Source of the DNA: Cordia subcordata
Lineage: Eukaryota; Streptophyta; Magnoliopsida; Boraginales; Cordiaceae
DNA length: 64,000 nucleotides
Direction of reading: 5' to 3'
Assembly: GCA_028554755.1 (NCBI GenBank)
Contig: JAPTOF010000001.1
Span: 6,182,501 to 6,246,500 of the forward strand
Under the pieces are notes generated by a model. That model searched no databases and had not been told where the DNA came from. It was given only the letters and a program-made list of their open reading frames with translations. The position numbers and the translations under genes are program-made. Of the stretch, positions 1 to 11,323 are shown one piece after another; the stretch's first letter is position 1, and each line of letters starts with the position of its first letter.

Positions 1-1904
1 ATTTTCAATTAATTTAGTATGTTTATTAACAGGTCTATAGAGCTGAATGCATAAGCTATTAGTCCATAAAATGGTAGAAATTCAACAACACAATTGGATG
101 AATAATGATAAAGTAAGTTGGAATTAGACCAGGTTGCTTACTATCAACTTAACTTTAGCCGATGGCCATTCAACTCTTGTTAGCAAGGACTGATACTCAA
201 TGTCATTCCTGATAATATGATAAATTAAATTGATTGCTTGAGTAATCACTTATCAGATCTAAGGTTATCAGAACTAAGGAGGTAAATTAGTATATAACTG
301 AAGCCAAAAATTTTCCTCAGGTGGTTTAAACGTGTGTCGCTTTCCAAAGAAGCTATAAGAACAATAATGTGCAACACATGACCAATAATTAGTGAGCCAG
401 GGCATTATATGCGGTCAAAGCTTTGTAGTCATAATTTTATGTTTAGGCAGGAAACAATGTGAGACATTTTTTTTCCTCTGATCTTTGAAGTTTTCAAGGT
501 TAGATTTTTCATTCTTATGCTGCTTAGAATGGTACTAGCCTTAGGATTGGTTATCTAGTTTTGTATTTATTTTTGTACTTTGAGTCTTAGTTGTTGTATA
601 ATTCTCTGAGGCATGAGATTTCCATGGTCATTAGTTCGTTTTGAGACATCTATCTTATTAGAACCTGGAAGGCTGGCAGATTGCTTATAAGTTATAACCA
701 TGCCCCCTTGAATTGATTATGTCGGAATAATAATAGAGTAATGATCATGCCCTTGTCGTCAAGGCAGTGTTTTGTTGAGCTTTCACTTCATTTTTTACAT
801 CTTAATTCTATGTCAGTGGCATTCCTGCTTGGACCCATAATTGTAGTTTGCTCTAAAGTCATGCAGATAACATCTCTTGGTGCTATCTTGCAACACCCAA
901 AATAACACTTATTTGCGTACTTGTTTAGCCCGTACCTCCTTTCCCTTCATTATCAAATCTTAAAACGCTTAACTAATATTTTCTCTAAGTCTCCATCTGG
1001 ATTCCCTCTAATCATCCTTGAATTGATCCTTTATTCTGTTGCAGATTGTTGGAGAATGTTTTCCTGCCTTTATCCCACATCATCTAGCTCAAGCATGATA
1101 TGTTTTCTTAATGCAGCAACAGTTATTGTACTTTAGCTCCACTGATGAAGCAGTAGAGCTTGTCTAGATCAATCATCTTCTGAAACATTTTGTCAACCCA
1201 AGGTTGAGCAGAGCTTAATGGCTATGTGAGTGTCTTTTTTTAACTGAAGTGTTGTTAGAGCTGATTTAATAAGGTCTAAGTGACGAAGTAGAATTCAATA
1301 ATCGAGATGTTGAGCATTCTAAAAAGTGATCCAGTTTCCTTTCTTTCCCCCCGTTGTAGAACCTTTTTTTTTCTGCTCTGTCACTTTTGCCATTGTGTGA
1401 ATTACTGGAAAGTAACCATAGTTCAATGATCTTGATTTATACTACTTCCCTTATTCTCACACAACGGTACTTTCTTCTATGCTAGTTGCATTTTAGAAAC
1501 CACTGCAGGTTACTGATGTTGCATTGATTACTTGCCAGCTATTTCGAAAGATATTTGTCAATGACTGTCTTTCTTGTGATCCTCCTAATGCTGTGTTTGT
1601 TATATGTTTATCTGAAATCTTAAATCTGAAAAGCATATAACAAACCCTGAATAAATGCCCATTGCATAGTTGCTGGTCCCAATTCAATGGTAGATGTGCT
1701 TCCGAGTCTTTCTGTGTTACGCCAATTATCTAGAAGTTGGAAACATGGAGTAGTGTTGATCTGCAGTTAGCCACTGAAATTCTATGTCGGGCCTAATAAG
1801 GAGCTATGGAAATCTTATTACTCGTATGCAAATTCATTAATGGTTAATTGAAGTGTGTTGTTAATTGTGTTGAAATCTTGCTATTTATGTTCATCTTTTA
1901 TTAG
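1..1904. other. No supportable gene
   Basis: AT-rich sequence with only short reading frames. A stretch near 1508-1632 reads open for about 42 codons on the plus strand directly after an AG, and could be an exon of the same gene as the relic at 1905. It has no recognisable domain and no clear donor. If this is the 3' part of a gene, the rest lies before the window. Confidence 0.4.
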
Positions 1905-2176
1905 ACTATTAAGGGCACTGTGAGGTTATATAACCGTATAACTGCATCTCTATCTGAAGGCAGCCAAGAGTTACTCAGTGCTTTAGTACAGTTGCACACG
2001 GCTAATTTCCTGCACATTATTGATGAGGAGGATAGTGAAGATGATGCAGATATTTGTTTGTCAAATCTGGATTTAAGGTTTTTGTTGATATTTCTGTATC
2101 TAGTTTTACTGAGCGCAAGTTAAATGCTGAAGTTGCCACAAAAGTATCCAAATTGATGAGGACCGTAAAAGAATAA
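1905..2176 (+). pseudogene. Frameshifted exon relic of unknown protein
   Basis: After a pyrimidine-rich stretch and AG (acceptor-like) a frame runs from 1905 and encodes TIKGTVRLYNRITASLSEGS, followed by a leucine-rich helix and an acidic run (DEEDSEDDAD). Near 2078-2095 the protein-like signal moves to another frame (FTERKLNAEVATKVSKLMR) and ends with TAA at 2174. The combination of a charged, helix-like composition before and after the shift suggests one terminal exon with a single indel. I do not recognise the family. It could be a pseudogene, the broken end of a gene starting before the window, or a sequencing error in a live gene. No downstream exon could be supported. Confidence 0.38.
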
Positions 2177-3221
2177 CATCTATGCTTTCAGTGAATACTT
2201 TGATATCTCCTATTTGTTCTTTCGCTCAACTTTGTTGCCTCCGTAGCGGGAGAAGAAAAACAAGTTCTCTCATGTAGGCAGTATACTTGCAATATGAGTG
2301 TATGGAATTTCATAATAGATATTAACTCGTGCAGCATTTTGGTTGAGATATAGGTATTCTATCTGTATGAATTTTTGCTAGGAACTATAATACAGTTGAG
2401 GGAGCTTGGAGGATGGCGCCAATGATTGGAAGATGATCACACATGCCTTAAACTTTTTTGGTAGCATCTGGAGCCACTGAAATGCAGAAATGTGGTAGAC
2501 CACTGTTACACCGGTTTGGGCAGATTGGACGCTTGGTTGATGCTAACAAGTGCCTGGACTACATAGGTATGTGAAGGGAGATGAGGAAAATTTGTGGTAT
2601 CTAAGTGCAAGTGCTGAAGCAGTCTTCTCTACGAACTTCTTGCATTTTGGATTCTATTACTCATTTTGGTTGGTGTGAATTTTCCATTTTCTTGGGAAAA
2701 GTATATGTTACCCTCTTTCGTAATTGGTCATCTTTATTCTTTTTATTCTGTTCTTGCTTGCTTAAATGTCAACGAAAGGTCTTGTGATGGCAATGATTGT
2801 CTTTCTCCTGCTCCTCTCCCTCTTTTCCTTCCTTTTGTTTCTCTTTGTAGAATCAAAATTAGTAAAACATAAAATGTAATAATTTCCTAAATAATGTGAG
2901 TTCTTTTAAAACGTTACTCTTGATTACCTGATTGATCCTTGACTCAATTTAACAGTTGAATACGGTGGGCCAATTACTTGTTAGCACGATTGTTTATCTA
3001 GGAATAAAATTTTTGTATTAGACATCTGTAGCGTCAAAGATATAGGGCAAGTTTTACATGCATGTGAGATCCTTTTTTCCCTCTGACAAGCCGAACACGA
3101 GCCAATATTAAATGCAAGAATTTTTCATCTAAAGAAATTGGAGTATCCAACTTGTTTCGAATTGTAGAGGAAATAACTATCATGTTCCGGTACTTATCAA
3201 AAGTCGAGTAACTTGATTTAC
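2177..3221. other. Intergenic, no gene seen
   Basis: Short frames only. A piece around 2470-2575 looks weakly protein-like on the plus strand but is interrupted and has no domain. It may be 3' flank or further decay of the relic just upstream. Confidence 0.4.
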
Positions 3222-3348
3222 AGCCTGTTTGGCTAAGTTTATTTGGGACTTATAAACAAATAGTTAAAAAACATATAAGGTGGTTCCCCCCCCCCCCCCC
3301 TTTGCGTAAGGGTTTATAAGCAATAAAATAAGTAGAGCAAAACAGGCT
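3222..3348. mobile_element. Small MITE with poly-C tract
   Basis: A 127 bp element begins AGCCTGTTTGGC and ends CAAAACAGGCT, so its ends are inverted copies of AGCCTGTTT. The interior is non-coding and holds a run of about 14 C near 3287-3300. A foldback structure without coding capacity fits a MITE. I could not define a clean target-site duplication, so the superfamily is open. Confidence 0.55.
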
Positions 3349-3468
3349 TTTATGCATAATTGAGAATTGACTTGTATAGAAATTGCCCCAACACTTGCGG
3401 GCTAGAAGCCAGGTTTATGGACTTCACCAACAATTACTTCTCATTGAAACACGATCTTTCATTTCGAT

Positions 3469-3570
3469 GGTGTTTGGCTTTGCTTATTTGGTACTTATAA
3501 ATACTTAAATAGTAAAAAATATGTGAGAGAGTATTTTTTTTTTTTTTTAAATAAGCAAAGGCCAAACACC
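3469..3570. mobile_element. Small MITE with 21-22 bp terminal inverted repeats
   Basis: A 102 bp element starts GGTGTTTGGCTTTGCTTATTT and ends with its near-perfect reverse complement (AAATAAGCAAAGGCCAAACACC), leaving a spacer of about 60 bp with a poly-T run. It is non-coding. The same right-end sequence recurs near 24642, so this is a small family. Confidence 0.65.
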
Positions 3571-3628
3571 CTCTTCGTAAGCTAAGTATGTGAAATATAG
3601 GATCTCTTTGGTACAATTAAATGGTAGA

Positions 3629-4170
3629 CCGTTTGATAGTTGTTAATAACGTATAGTTGTTTAAATATTTAATAATTATTATATTTTAGCTATTAGTGAA
3701 TACTTGTTTAACTAGTTGAATTGGTAAAGTGTATTTGATAAAATTAGTGTTGGATTAATTGATATCAATATTATAAAAATATTTTTAATAGATTTAAAAT
3801 TTATTAGTCAAAATAAATAATAAATGGACTAATAAAGCTTATTCTTTAAATATATTTTGATGTGAATAGATTTTGAAATTATTTTATGTGTTACTTTTTA
3901 TTTACATTTATGAGAGAAAAAAATTAAAGTGAGTTTAGGATTTTGAAAAAATAAAGACAGGGTAAAATTGTTAAAAAAAAAAGTTTTTATGAAATGGCAT
4001 AGTTTAACTTTGATAAAAGTTAGTTAAAATGTTAAAAGTTATTTGAGAAGTTATTTAAAAAATTATTATACTATTTTATTGATCAGCAATAACTTTAAAA
4101 AAAATAATATTTTGGTGCAATTAAAAACTAAAAATTATTTAAAAAGCTGTACATGGTGTTTTTTGGACGG
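3629..4170. mobile_element. AT-rich MITE-like repeat, copy 1 of 3
   Basis: About 540 bp of non-coding AT-rich sequence that is recognisably homologous to 58240-58913 and 62717-63309. Shared blocks include a TTTGATAAAATTAGT-like segment, an ATATATTTTGATGTG segment and a segment with GTAAAATTG followed by an A-run. The ends (CCGTTTGATAG at left, TTTGGACGG at right) are weakly inverted. It probably marks a dispersed non-autonomous DNA transposon. Confidence 0.5.
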
Positions 4171-4989
4171 GGCCATTGTCTCATATGTAGTAGTCTTTCA
4201 GTCTTATAAGTCCACAAGCTAAGGAGAAGGTCCACGGAAATCCCATTTTAGTGGGGGTTGTGGAACTGTAATTTAAACTCTGCCGTTCTTAAAATAACCA
4301 TTGGCTATTTCTATGTTTCTTTATAGTATATTTTTCTACGACCATTTATTGAAAAATTCTCTAATGTCCTCATTACTATGTTTTGTTATTTTTGTGTCAA
4401 GAACAAATTAAAATGTATAATAATATCTACTAGAAGTTGAACGTCAAATAAACTACAAAAAAGCGAAAAAAATGTATGATTCATAATAAAAGAATATAAC
4501 CTATCGTAATCATGTGAGTTGCCTAATCTACCATGCAGTTGGTACGACAATTAAATTTATATATCAAGTTGCAAAGCAAGCATTTGAAGATAGAAGGTGA
4601 AGGAAATTTTGAACAACGGAGAAAAATCTTCAAACAGAATTTAGAATACTCTAAAGAGTTAAAAGGATTGTACAAAAAACGAACTAACAAGTATATTCTA
4701 TATTACAAGCAGCAAGAACTGAAGTCCATAATAGCAGTTAAAGCCAATCTATGTTTGAATTAGAGAATTCCAAAAGTATACATTTGACATTTTGCCAAAG
4801 AAAGAATAAAAATACAAATAAAAATAATAAAGAGGGAAAACGATAGGTCTGGCCCAAGGCCAAAGCACCGTAGAAGAGCACATTGAGGTGGAGAGATAAG
4901 CCTTCACCACGGGGTGAAAAAGAAAATCAAATGCATAGAAGTAACCGGAAACTATTCACAGAAAGCCAAAAGGCATATTTACCTTTTTT
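4171..4989. other. Intergenic, possible decayed retroelement end
   Basis: No gene is supportable. An open frame at 4533-4763 (+) is lysine-rich low-complexity sequence. The minus-strand reading of about 4770-4990 may continue the spacer between integrase and reverse transcriptase of the adjacent copia relic, but no reverse transcriptase motif is present. Confidence 0.4.
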
Positions 4990-7480
4990 TTTCCAGACAT
5001 AATAAAGACGAGGCAGTGGGAGGAGAAGAGAAGGGAGACACAAAGGAGAACATTTTATGTTCCTAGAATATCACATAGTGAGAAACTCGAAGACGCCCAG
5101 AGATGGGATTTCAACAACAATTTCCTTTGTGTTCTATACCATAATCCAGAAAACAGCATAATTAAGCTCGAGGCCCAAGTTTGCTGCGTTCATAAGGAGG
5201 GAGCAAGACAAAACAAACACATCCAAAAACCCGAAGATGATCATAGACTAGTGGTTGACCATATAGGCATTCATAAGGGGTGAGATTGCCTATACTAGCA
5301 AAAGGTAACCTGTTTATAACGTAGACAGCAGTAAGAGCAGCTTCCTCCAATAAAGGCTCAAGACAAGAGATAGAGACAAGGAAAGTGTGAGTGATGTCTC
5401 GAATTTGTTTATGTTTATGCTCTGCCCGCGCATTCTGCGGAGAGGTGTAAGGACAAGATCGATGACATCTAGTACTATGTTGTTGCAAGAGATCAAGGAG
5501 GCTAGACTTTTTATACTCAGTGCCATTGTCAGTACAAAGGGTTTTAATCTTTTTTGAGAATTGAGTGAAGATCATACCTGAGAATTCAGCATAATTGCAT
5601 GGGAAATTAGATCGTTTATGCATGAAATATATCTAGGTAAAGCGAGAATAGTCATCCAGAAAAATGACATAGTATCATGACCCCCTTACAATGGGTGCGG
5701 TGGCAAGTCCCTAAACATCAGTATGAACCAAATCAAAGCAAGGGTAGGTCCTCAAATATTAGTATGAACAAATCAAAGCAAGCAGAAGCTAAAGAGCCAC
5801 TATAAAGATGACTATTTCCCAAGATGACAAGACATACAATCAAAGTATTCAATTGAAAATTTTCTTAACAAGCCCCAATATCTATAGAACGGAGTTTTCT
5901 AACCAAAGTATGACCTAGATGGGAATGCCATAGTTGAGATGTGGATAAGGCTGATGAGGTGGAGACAGTGGAGGTGGTGGTATGTAGATGAGATGAAATA
6001 TAAAAACTGATAAATTCAAACAAACATCCCACCTAACGACTACATACGACACCCATAATTAGTGAAGATAACAGTCAACCTAAGATCACAGAGTTGACCA
6101 ATATATATAAGACTCAGGGTAGGATTTGGAACAAAGTATATATGAGAAAAAGAGGCATAGGGATTAGTAACAATGCCAATATGACTAATAAACATGGTTG
6201 TGCCATTAGCCGTATAAATGGAAAGGGTACAGGATATAGGAACAAGATTAGATAGGCTATGACAATTAGGGGTCATGTGATTTGAACAAGCGGAATCAAA
6301 TAACCAAGTAGACTTACCAGAGGTAGTAGAGAAAACAGTGGAAGAACAGTGATTAGACTGGAGAACCTGTTTGGGAATGTTTTAAAGATCATTCATAGAG
6401 ATAGAAGAGGACAGTAGATCGGAGGTGGGTTCAGGATTCTCTTTAGTTGTGACTACAACAAAACATGGGGCTCTGGAAAACCAACCTTTAGACTAATTGG
6501 TTTGAGACTGTTTGTTTGGGTTGCAATGACAATTTGTTTCATACTGACTAAGACCAATCTTCTTGCAAAAACGGCAAACCTTGGTGGGACAATTCAAAAG
6601 AACAGGGCCAAAACTATGATAGTACCTGCATTCCTTTTGAGAGTTGTTGCACCTTTTTAAAGCGGAACTGGAAATGGTAAGTACGAAATTTGAAGTTCTG
6701 TTCTTTCAGGATTGAAGGTGTGTCTCTTATGAAATGAGTACTTGAACAATCAGTTCAAGAGTAAGAAAGGGGTTACAACGAAGCAAGGAGCCACGAACGA
6801 GTTCAAAATCATCATAAAGTGCCATGAGAAATTGAAGAAGATATCCACGATCTCTGTAAGTGACAAATTTCTCTGCATCCTTTTCACATTCCATTTGGTT
6901 CAGAAGCTGAAAGCTGGTCCCAAATTGAGTGTATTTGTGAAAGAAAATTGTTGATTGAAACACCATGCTCTTGCCTCATAGAATGCAAAATAATGACTAG
7001 TTGATATTGATGAGCCCTATCAGCCACAGTATACCTCTTGCCAAAAAATCCCAAACTATCTTTGCCGTCTCAAAATGCCGAAACTGTAGACTAATAGAGT
7101 TGATTGAAGTATTGTGAAACTAGGTGATGATTTGATGATTCTTACAATCCCAATTCTCTATTCTTTCTACAAACTTGTCATATGTTTGCTCGGTAGTCTT
7201 ATATGGTTTCGTATGTCTCTACTCACAATTCTCCATGATTTTTGGCCTTTTAAGAAGCTGATCATTGCGTAACTATGGTACATAATTTGTACCATGCAAA
7301 ATAATAGCAATAGGTTGTGAAACTTCCATTGTTGTAAAAAAAAAAAAAAACCAAAAATAGCAATATAAAGGCAAAATTTTAGAAAATTGACCACAAACTA
7401 GAAACCAAGAACTTTTCCAAAATAGATGCCAGAAACCAAAAGATAGTGATGACAGTGGCATAGGCTACCAAGGTATTAGT

Positions 7481-7490
7481 TCTGGTACCA
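7481..7490 (-). other. Retrotransposon primer-binding site
   Basis: The minus strand reads TGGTACCAGA directly after the LTR terminal ACA. This is close to the TGGTATCAGA(GC) site complementary to initiator Met-tRNA used by many plant copia elements, and it fixes both the LTR edge and the element's orientation. Confidence 0.75.
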
Positions 7491-7729
7491 TGTCAAAATA
7501 AAGAAATTAAGCTATAAAGACAGATAGAGAGAGACGAATTATTTACAATTATGTTATATTACTTGTATATGTTTACATGATGAACAGGAAAGTATCTTAT
7601 ATAGGAGAAGTTTAGCTTATTCTCCAAGACTAGCACCTTAACTAAAGAAAGTTACAATGATATACAAAATATGAAAGATATGCAAATATTCCACAAGATA
7701 TCGAAATATATGCTAATATATTCTAACCA
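7491..7729 (-). repeat. 5' LTR of copia relic
   Basis: A 239 bp segment runs TG...CA on both strands. On the minus strand it begins TGGTTAGAATATATTAGC, one or two changes from the common TGTTAGAATATATTAGC start, and ends ACA against the primer-binding site. No partner LTR was found in the window. Confidence 0.7.
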
Positions 7730-8844
7730 TCGATATTTGTTGACGAGGCGTAGCCTTAGCTGGTACTATAAACTTTAGTTATTTATGTTTAACTATAAAT
7801 CTTTTTCCCATATCTTACCTATCTTTTGAAGGGAAAAAACAAGTAGTTTATAGCAACTTCAATATATACCCGTCACTTTTTATAAAAAAAAAAGTACTTA
7901 TTAACATGCAAAATAAACACAGTGAAACACCCTCTTATCCCTACTAATTTAGCAATTCTATGGATTCTAGTATTCATGCATGTTATACACAAGTTGGGTA
8001 AATAGTGTTAGAATTTGCATCATCTCGTTTGAAACATGTTATATACCTCCTATACTTTGACTTATGTGTACCTAACCTCCTTGCAGTATTAAAACTAGCT
8101 AATTACCCTCCTGAAATTTTTAAAAGTGTTCAAAATACCCTTTTGCCATCATATAAAGAGAATTGAAAACGATCCAGACCACACCTACATTATAAGAGTA
8201 GAGTAAAGTTTTGTGCAACTCTTTCATTTGATTACTACTCTTTTGTATGATAGTTGATCCTACGAAGGACCAGATAATTCTTTTTGATAGAATCTCCCGT
8301 TGAAGTTACCTGCAACACAACGAAATCAAGGCACTTGTATGATACCGAACAAAGAACCTCCTGTATCTAAGTCAGAATGTTTGTTTTGAGGGTAAGTTTT
8401 TGGAAGAGGGTGAATGGAATGAATTAATTACCTCATTTAGTATGATTGGGCCTTATTTATAGTTTTTGGGAGAGGTTGGACACATACTGCTCACTTTTTG
8501 TTTACACTAACTGATTGTCGGGCGATGTAACCTTATCAAATCATTACATAAATGGTCGATCAATACTGCCCTATCAACAGCGCTCGATAAGAACCTGGAT
8601 GCAAACTTCAGCTCGGATCATCCTTGTACTCCGATTTCTTTTATCGGGTCATGAATATAACCCAATCCATACTTTGGATGTCATACACATATCCCTATAT
8701 GTGGCTATGTGTAAAACTATAATTGCCTACTCTCATGCTCTTTTTATATAGTGTGTACTTCACAATAATTATTCAAAATTTCTAAAGGCCTCTCCTCTTT
8801 AATATGTTTGTTCTTTGTCTCTGATTTCCAGGAAATACGTCTAA
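7730..8844. other. Intergenic, no gene seen
   Basis: Mixed AT-rich DNA. The stretch 8040-8160 (short blocks rich in 'cctcc' and 'accctcct') and 8240-8760 look like worn repeats, but I could not fix ends or coding content. Confidence 0.4.
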
Positions 8845-9559
8845 ATGGGACTTTGTCCTTTCTCATATTCTCTTTCCAAATAGTCTGAGCATTCTTAAAA
8901 GGAACACATATGTCTTACTAATCTATCTAATCTCCAAAGAAAAGTTAGGAAAAAAATTAAAATCTATAAATTCCCCAATTAATCAATACTATTTCAAAGC
9001 ATCATTTTAATGGGTTTCATTTTAGTATATATATGAAAACGAGCTCCTTTTAATTTGTTTTTGGTCAAATGAAGAAAAAGAGCTACTTGATTCAATAAAA
9101 ATCTCATCTTTTCCACACATAGATTGGCCTTCTGTAAATATGCGACCCTCATCAACCACAAATTCGTTAAAGGTCACGTACTGTGATTGCACCATCGCGG
9201 GTGTCCCTTGTCGGGATTTTTTTTTAATTCAAATTAAATATTTATCTTTTTATTAAATCTTTATTTTGATTTTCACTCCATTTAGCATTGAGGACATAAT
9301 TGGACAATCCAGAAATAAAAAATAGAAAAGAGTGAAGTTTGGGCAATTCACAAGATTTTAGTAATATAATAATTCGGGTTTTGAATTCTTCCAAAATTTT
9401 ATTTTCCTGTTCAAATCCCAAGTCAATTTTCTGAAATATCACCATGAAGAATTTTATAAAAAATATAATGAAATGAAAGAAAAAGAATAGAAAGTAAAAG
9501 AGAGTAGAATATAATTTAGGACTACATTTTATACATGATTGAATATTTCTTGAGAACAT

Positions 9560-9770
9560 GCATATTCTGTTTGGCTACATAATTAATGCAAATCTAAATC
9601 TTACAAAATCACCTAAAATCTTAATTATATTAACTGTAGAATCAGACAATATTTTCAATAATTAAAATATACAAATCTTAAACCTTCAACATATCTTCAA
9701 GGATATTAAAATATTTTCAACATATTTATAAGAATATCAAAATATCTTTAACACGCCCCTCAAACTCAAG
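9560..9770 (-). mobile_element. Copia 3' LTR fragment with polypurine tract
   Basis: On the minus strand a purine-rich tract (TTGAGTTTGAGGGGCG, about 9754-9770) is followed at 9753 by TGTTAAAGATATTTTGATA, a typical copia LTR start, and AT-rich LTR-like sequence continues leftward. The LTR end near 9560 is a guess. It lies inside the segment that distinguishes repeat unit 1 from units 2 and 3. Confidence 0.45.
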
Positions 9771-9939
9771 ATGGTATTAAAGATACAACCTTGAGTTTGA
9801 AAAGTCTTCAAAAGAAAACTTAATTTTGACCTTGAGTTTGAAAGGTCTTCTTTTAGTAGGATTAAACGAGGGTGTTTTGCAATGTCCATTTTGCATGTTC
9901 ATAAGCGTTTTTCATAACAATTTAGGAGAAGTTCCAATA

Positions 9940-10130
9940 CGCTGCGTGGCAGTGATCTTTCATTGAAATATTGCGGGTCATTGGATTTCCACGCCCGTTG
10001 GTCCTCTCCCTGGTCGGGCTGCCACTCACGCACATCCCTCGATTTACCTCCCGCCTGGTTAAGGGGCCTCTGGCCAGGTGGGAAAGGGGTTCTCCTTTGG
10101 TTAACCCTTTTAAAAGGAGAAGTTCCAATA
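9940..10130. other. GC-rich insertion flanked by 16 bp direct repeats
   Basis: Units 2 and 3 read straight from the leader AAGTTCCAGTAAGCT into the gene. Unit 1 instead has about 175 bp of GC-rich foreign sequence (9940-10114) between two identical copies of AGGAGAAGTTCCAATA (9924-9939 and 10115-10130). The repeats could be a long target-site duplication or come from repair synthesis. No coding content was recognised. Confidence 0.65.
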
Positions 10131-10168
10131 AGCTACTTGTTTTTCACCCTTCAAAAGATAGGCAAGAA

Positions 10169-10457
10169 ATGGCACTAAGATTTTTAATTAAACATAAACA
10201 ACCAAAGTTCATGGTACCAACTGAGGTTACGCCTCGCGAACTGAAATAGTTATCAGATATCGATGATCAATGAGGCCAAAGGTTTCATTTTCCAATAATA
10301 ATGTTTTACCAAAACAATCCTTTAGTGGAAGGAAAAGATCCTGTAGGAGTGACTAGAGAAGCAGTTGCCAAAACCCTAGTGCATTATTACCCATATGCAG
10401 GCACACTTATTGAAGGGCCCAATGACAAGCTCATTGTTGTTTGTAACAGTGAAGGTG
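10169..10457 (+). pseudogene. BAHD acyltransferase exon 1 fragment, dead
   Basis: Starts at an ATG homologous to the gene at 12593 (MALRFLIKHKQPKFMVP against [17 protein letters not shown]). It stops at TAG (10247) after 26 codons, has a second in-frame stop shortly after (DDQ*G), then continues with clear homology ([21 protein letters not shown]) to about 10457, where it breaks off into promoter sequence of the next unit. It lacks the rest of exon 1, the HXXXD exon and the DFGWG motif, so it cannot make an enzyme. Confidence 0.88.
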
Positions 10458-11269
10458 CATGTTACGTGTTTCAATAAAAAATCTCATCGTATCCACATGT
10501 GGCTTAGCCTTCTGCAGAGATGCGAACCTCGTCAACTACAAACGGATCAAGATCATCGTACCTCGTTATGGACGGCAGATGTCACTCTCGACTTTACAAA
10601 TTATCATGTACAGTGATAGTATTACTATCCCGGGTCCCTTATAGGGATTTCTTTGTCAAATTAAATATTTTATCTTTTTAAAATAATCTTTATTTTGATT
10701 TTCACTACATTTATTATCGAGGATATAATTTGGAGAATCGAGAATTTTTTTTTTTTAAAAAAAAAAGAGAGTGAAGATTGGGTAATTCACCAGATTTTAG
10801 TAATATAATACTTCGGATTTTTAGTTTTCCAAAATTTTATTTTTTGTTCAAATCCCAAGTCAATTTTCTGAAATTTGCCCTTCTGTCGCGACTCCGACAT
10901 AAACTATTTTTCAAACGTGAAAGAAATATGTAAATGTGAAACACGCTAATTCTGCCAAAAAAAAAAAAAGGGAAGAAAGAAAATGATGTTTCTGCATGCC
11001 TGAAATGAGACGAAGGATTCAAATAACACTACTTAGACAACCTCTATATAACATGCATGTAAGCGCAAAATGTGCATCAACTATATTCTTATAAATGCAA
11101 AAAGAAAAACTCCTACTGAAATACTAGAATCCAAAGAATCGCTAAATTAGTAGGATTAAGAGGGTGTTTCGCAGTGTCCATTTTGCATGTTTGTAAGCAC
11201 TTTCCATAATAATTTAGGGGAAGTTCCAGTAAGCTACTTGTTTTTCTCCCTTCAAAAGATAGGCAAGAA

Positions 11270-11285
11270 ATGGCAACAAGATTAT

Positions 11286-11286
<1 letters not shown>
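11270..11286 (+). pseudogene. BAHD exon 1 stub, five codons
   Basis: An ATG in the same leader context as 10169 and 12593 encodes MATRL and then runs into an (AAT)n tract. Only the first codons of the gene remain. The microsatellite at 11287-11322 sits at the rearrangement junction with unit 3. Confidence 0.75.

Positions 11287-11322
<36 letters not shown>
11287..11322. repeat. (AAT)n microsatellite at repeat junction
   Basis: About twelve uninterrupted AAT trinucleotides lie between the truncated second gene copy and unit 3. Confidence 0.9.

Positions 11323-11323
<1 letters not shown>

Larger units (their letters stand above)
4990..7729 (-). mobile_element. Truncated Ty1/copia LTR retrotransposon relic
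   Basis: Reading right to left: 5' LTR (7491-7729), Met-tRNA type primer-binding site (7481-7490), a gag piece (6966-6727), an intervening region with a Cys-rich knuckle-like stretch (near 6480-6600), pre-integrase sequence, and an integrase core (5623-5162) with DNGTEY, PYTSPQN-x-RAE, then LTPYECLYG and LRVFGC, an order typical of copia elements. Past the stop at 5162 the pol reading continues with stops to about 4990 (a copia-like GRLRVSHYVIF block). No reverse transcriptase, RNase H or 3' LTR is present, and several stops interrupt the frames, so the element is dead and 3'-truncated. Coding order gag-protease-integrase supports copia over gypsy. Confidence 0.85.
8845..10457 (+). repeat. 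BAHD promoter/exon 1 repeat, unit 1
   Basis: First of three tandem copies of the upstream region of the acyltransferase at 12593. It shares the stretch around TTCCCCAATTAATCAATACT (near 8967 and 11458) and the block near GTTTCAATAAAAATCTCATC, then the leader AGTTCCA(A/G)TAAGCT(A/G)CTTG, the start codon and most of exon 1. Between about 9438 and 9853 the unit departs from units 2 and 3 and carries retrotransposon sequence instead. It ends at about 10457 where it joins unit 2 in mid-promoter. Confidence 0.8.
10458..11322 (+). repeat. BAHD promoter repeat, unit 2
   Basis: Starts in the middle of the promoter block (GTTTCAATAAAAAATCTCATC), runs through the leader and start codon of a second gene copy, and ends in an AAT microsatellite where unit 3 begins. 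It lacks the MITE present in unit 3 and the retroelement and GC-rich insertions present in unit 1, so it is the plainest copy of the ancestral promoter. Confidence 0.8.

Noticed and set aside
4533..4763. Plus-strand ORF of 76 codons, Lys/Glu-rich
   Set aside because: Low-complexity composition, no homology recognised, and located between two transposon remnants.
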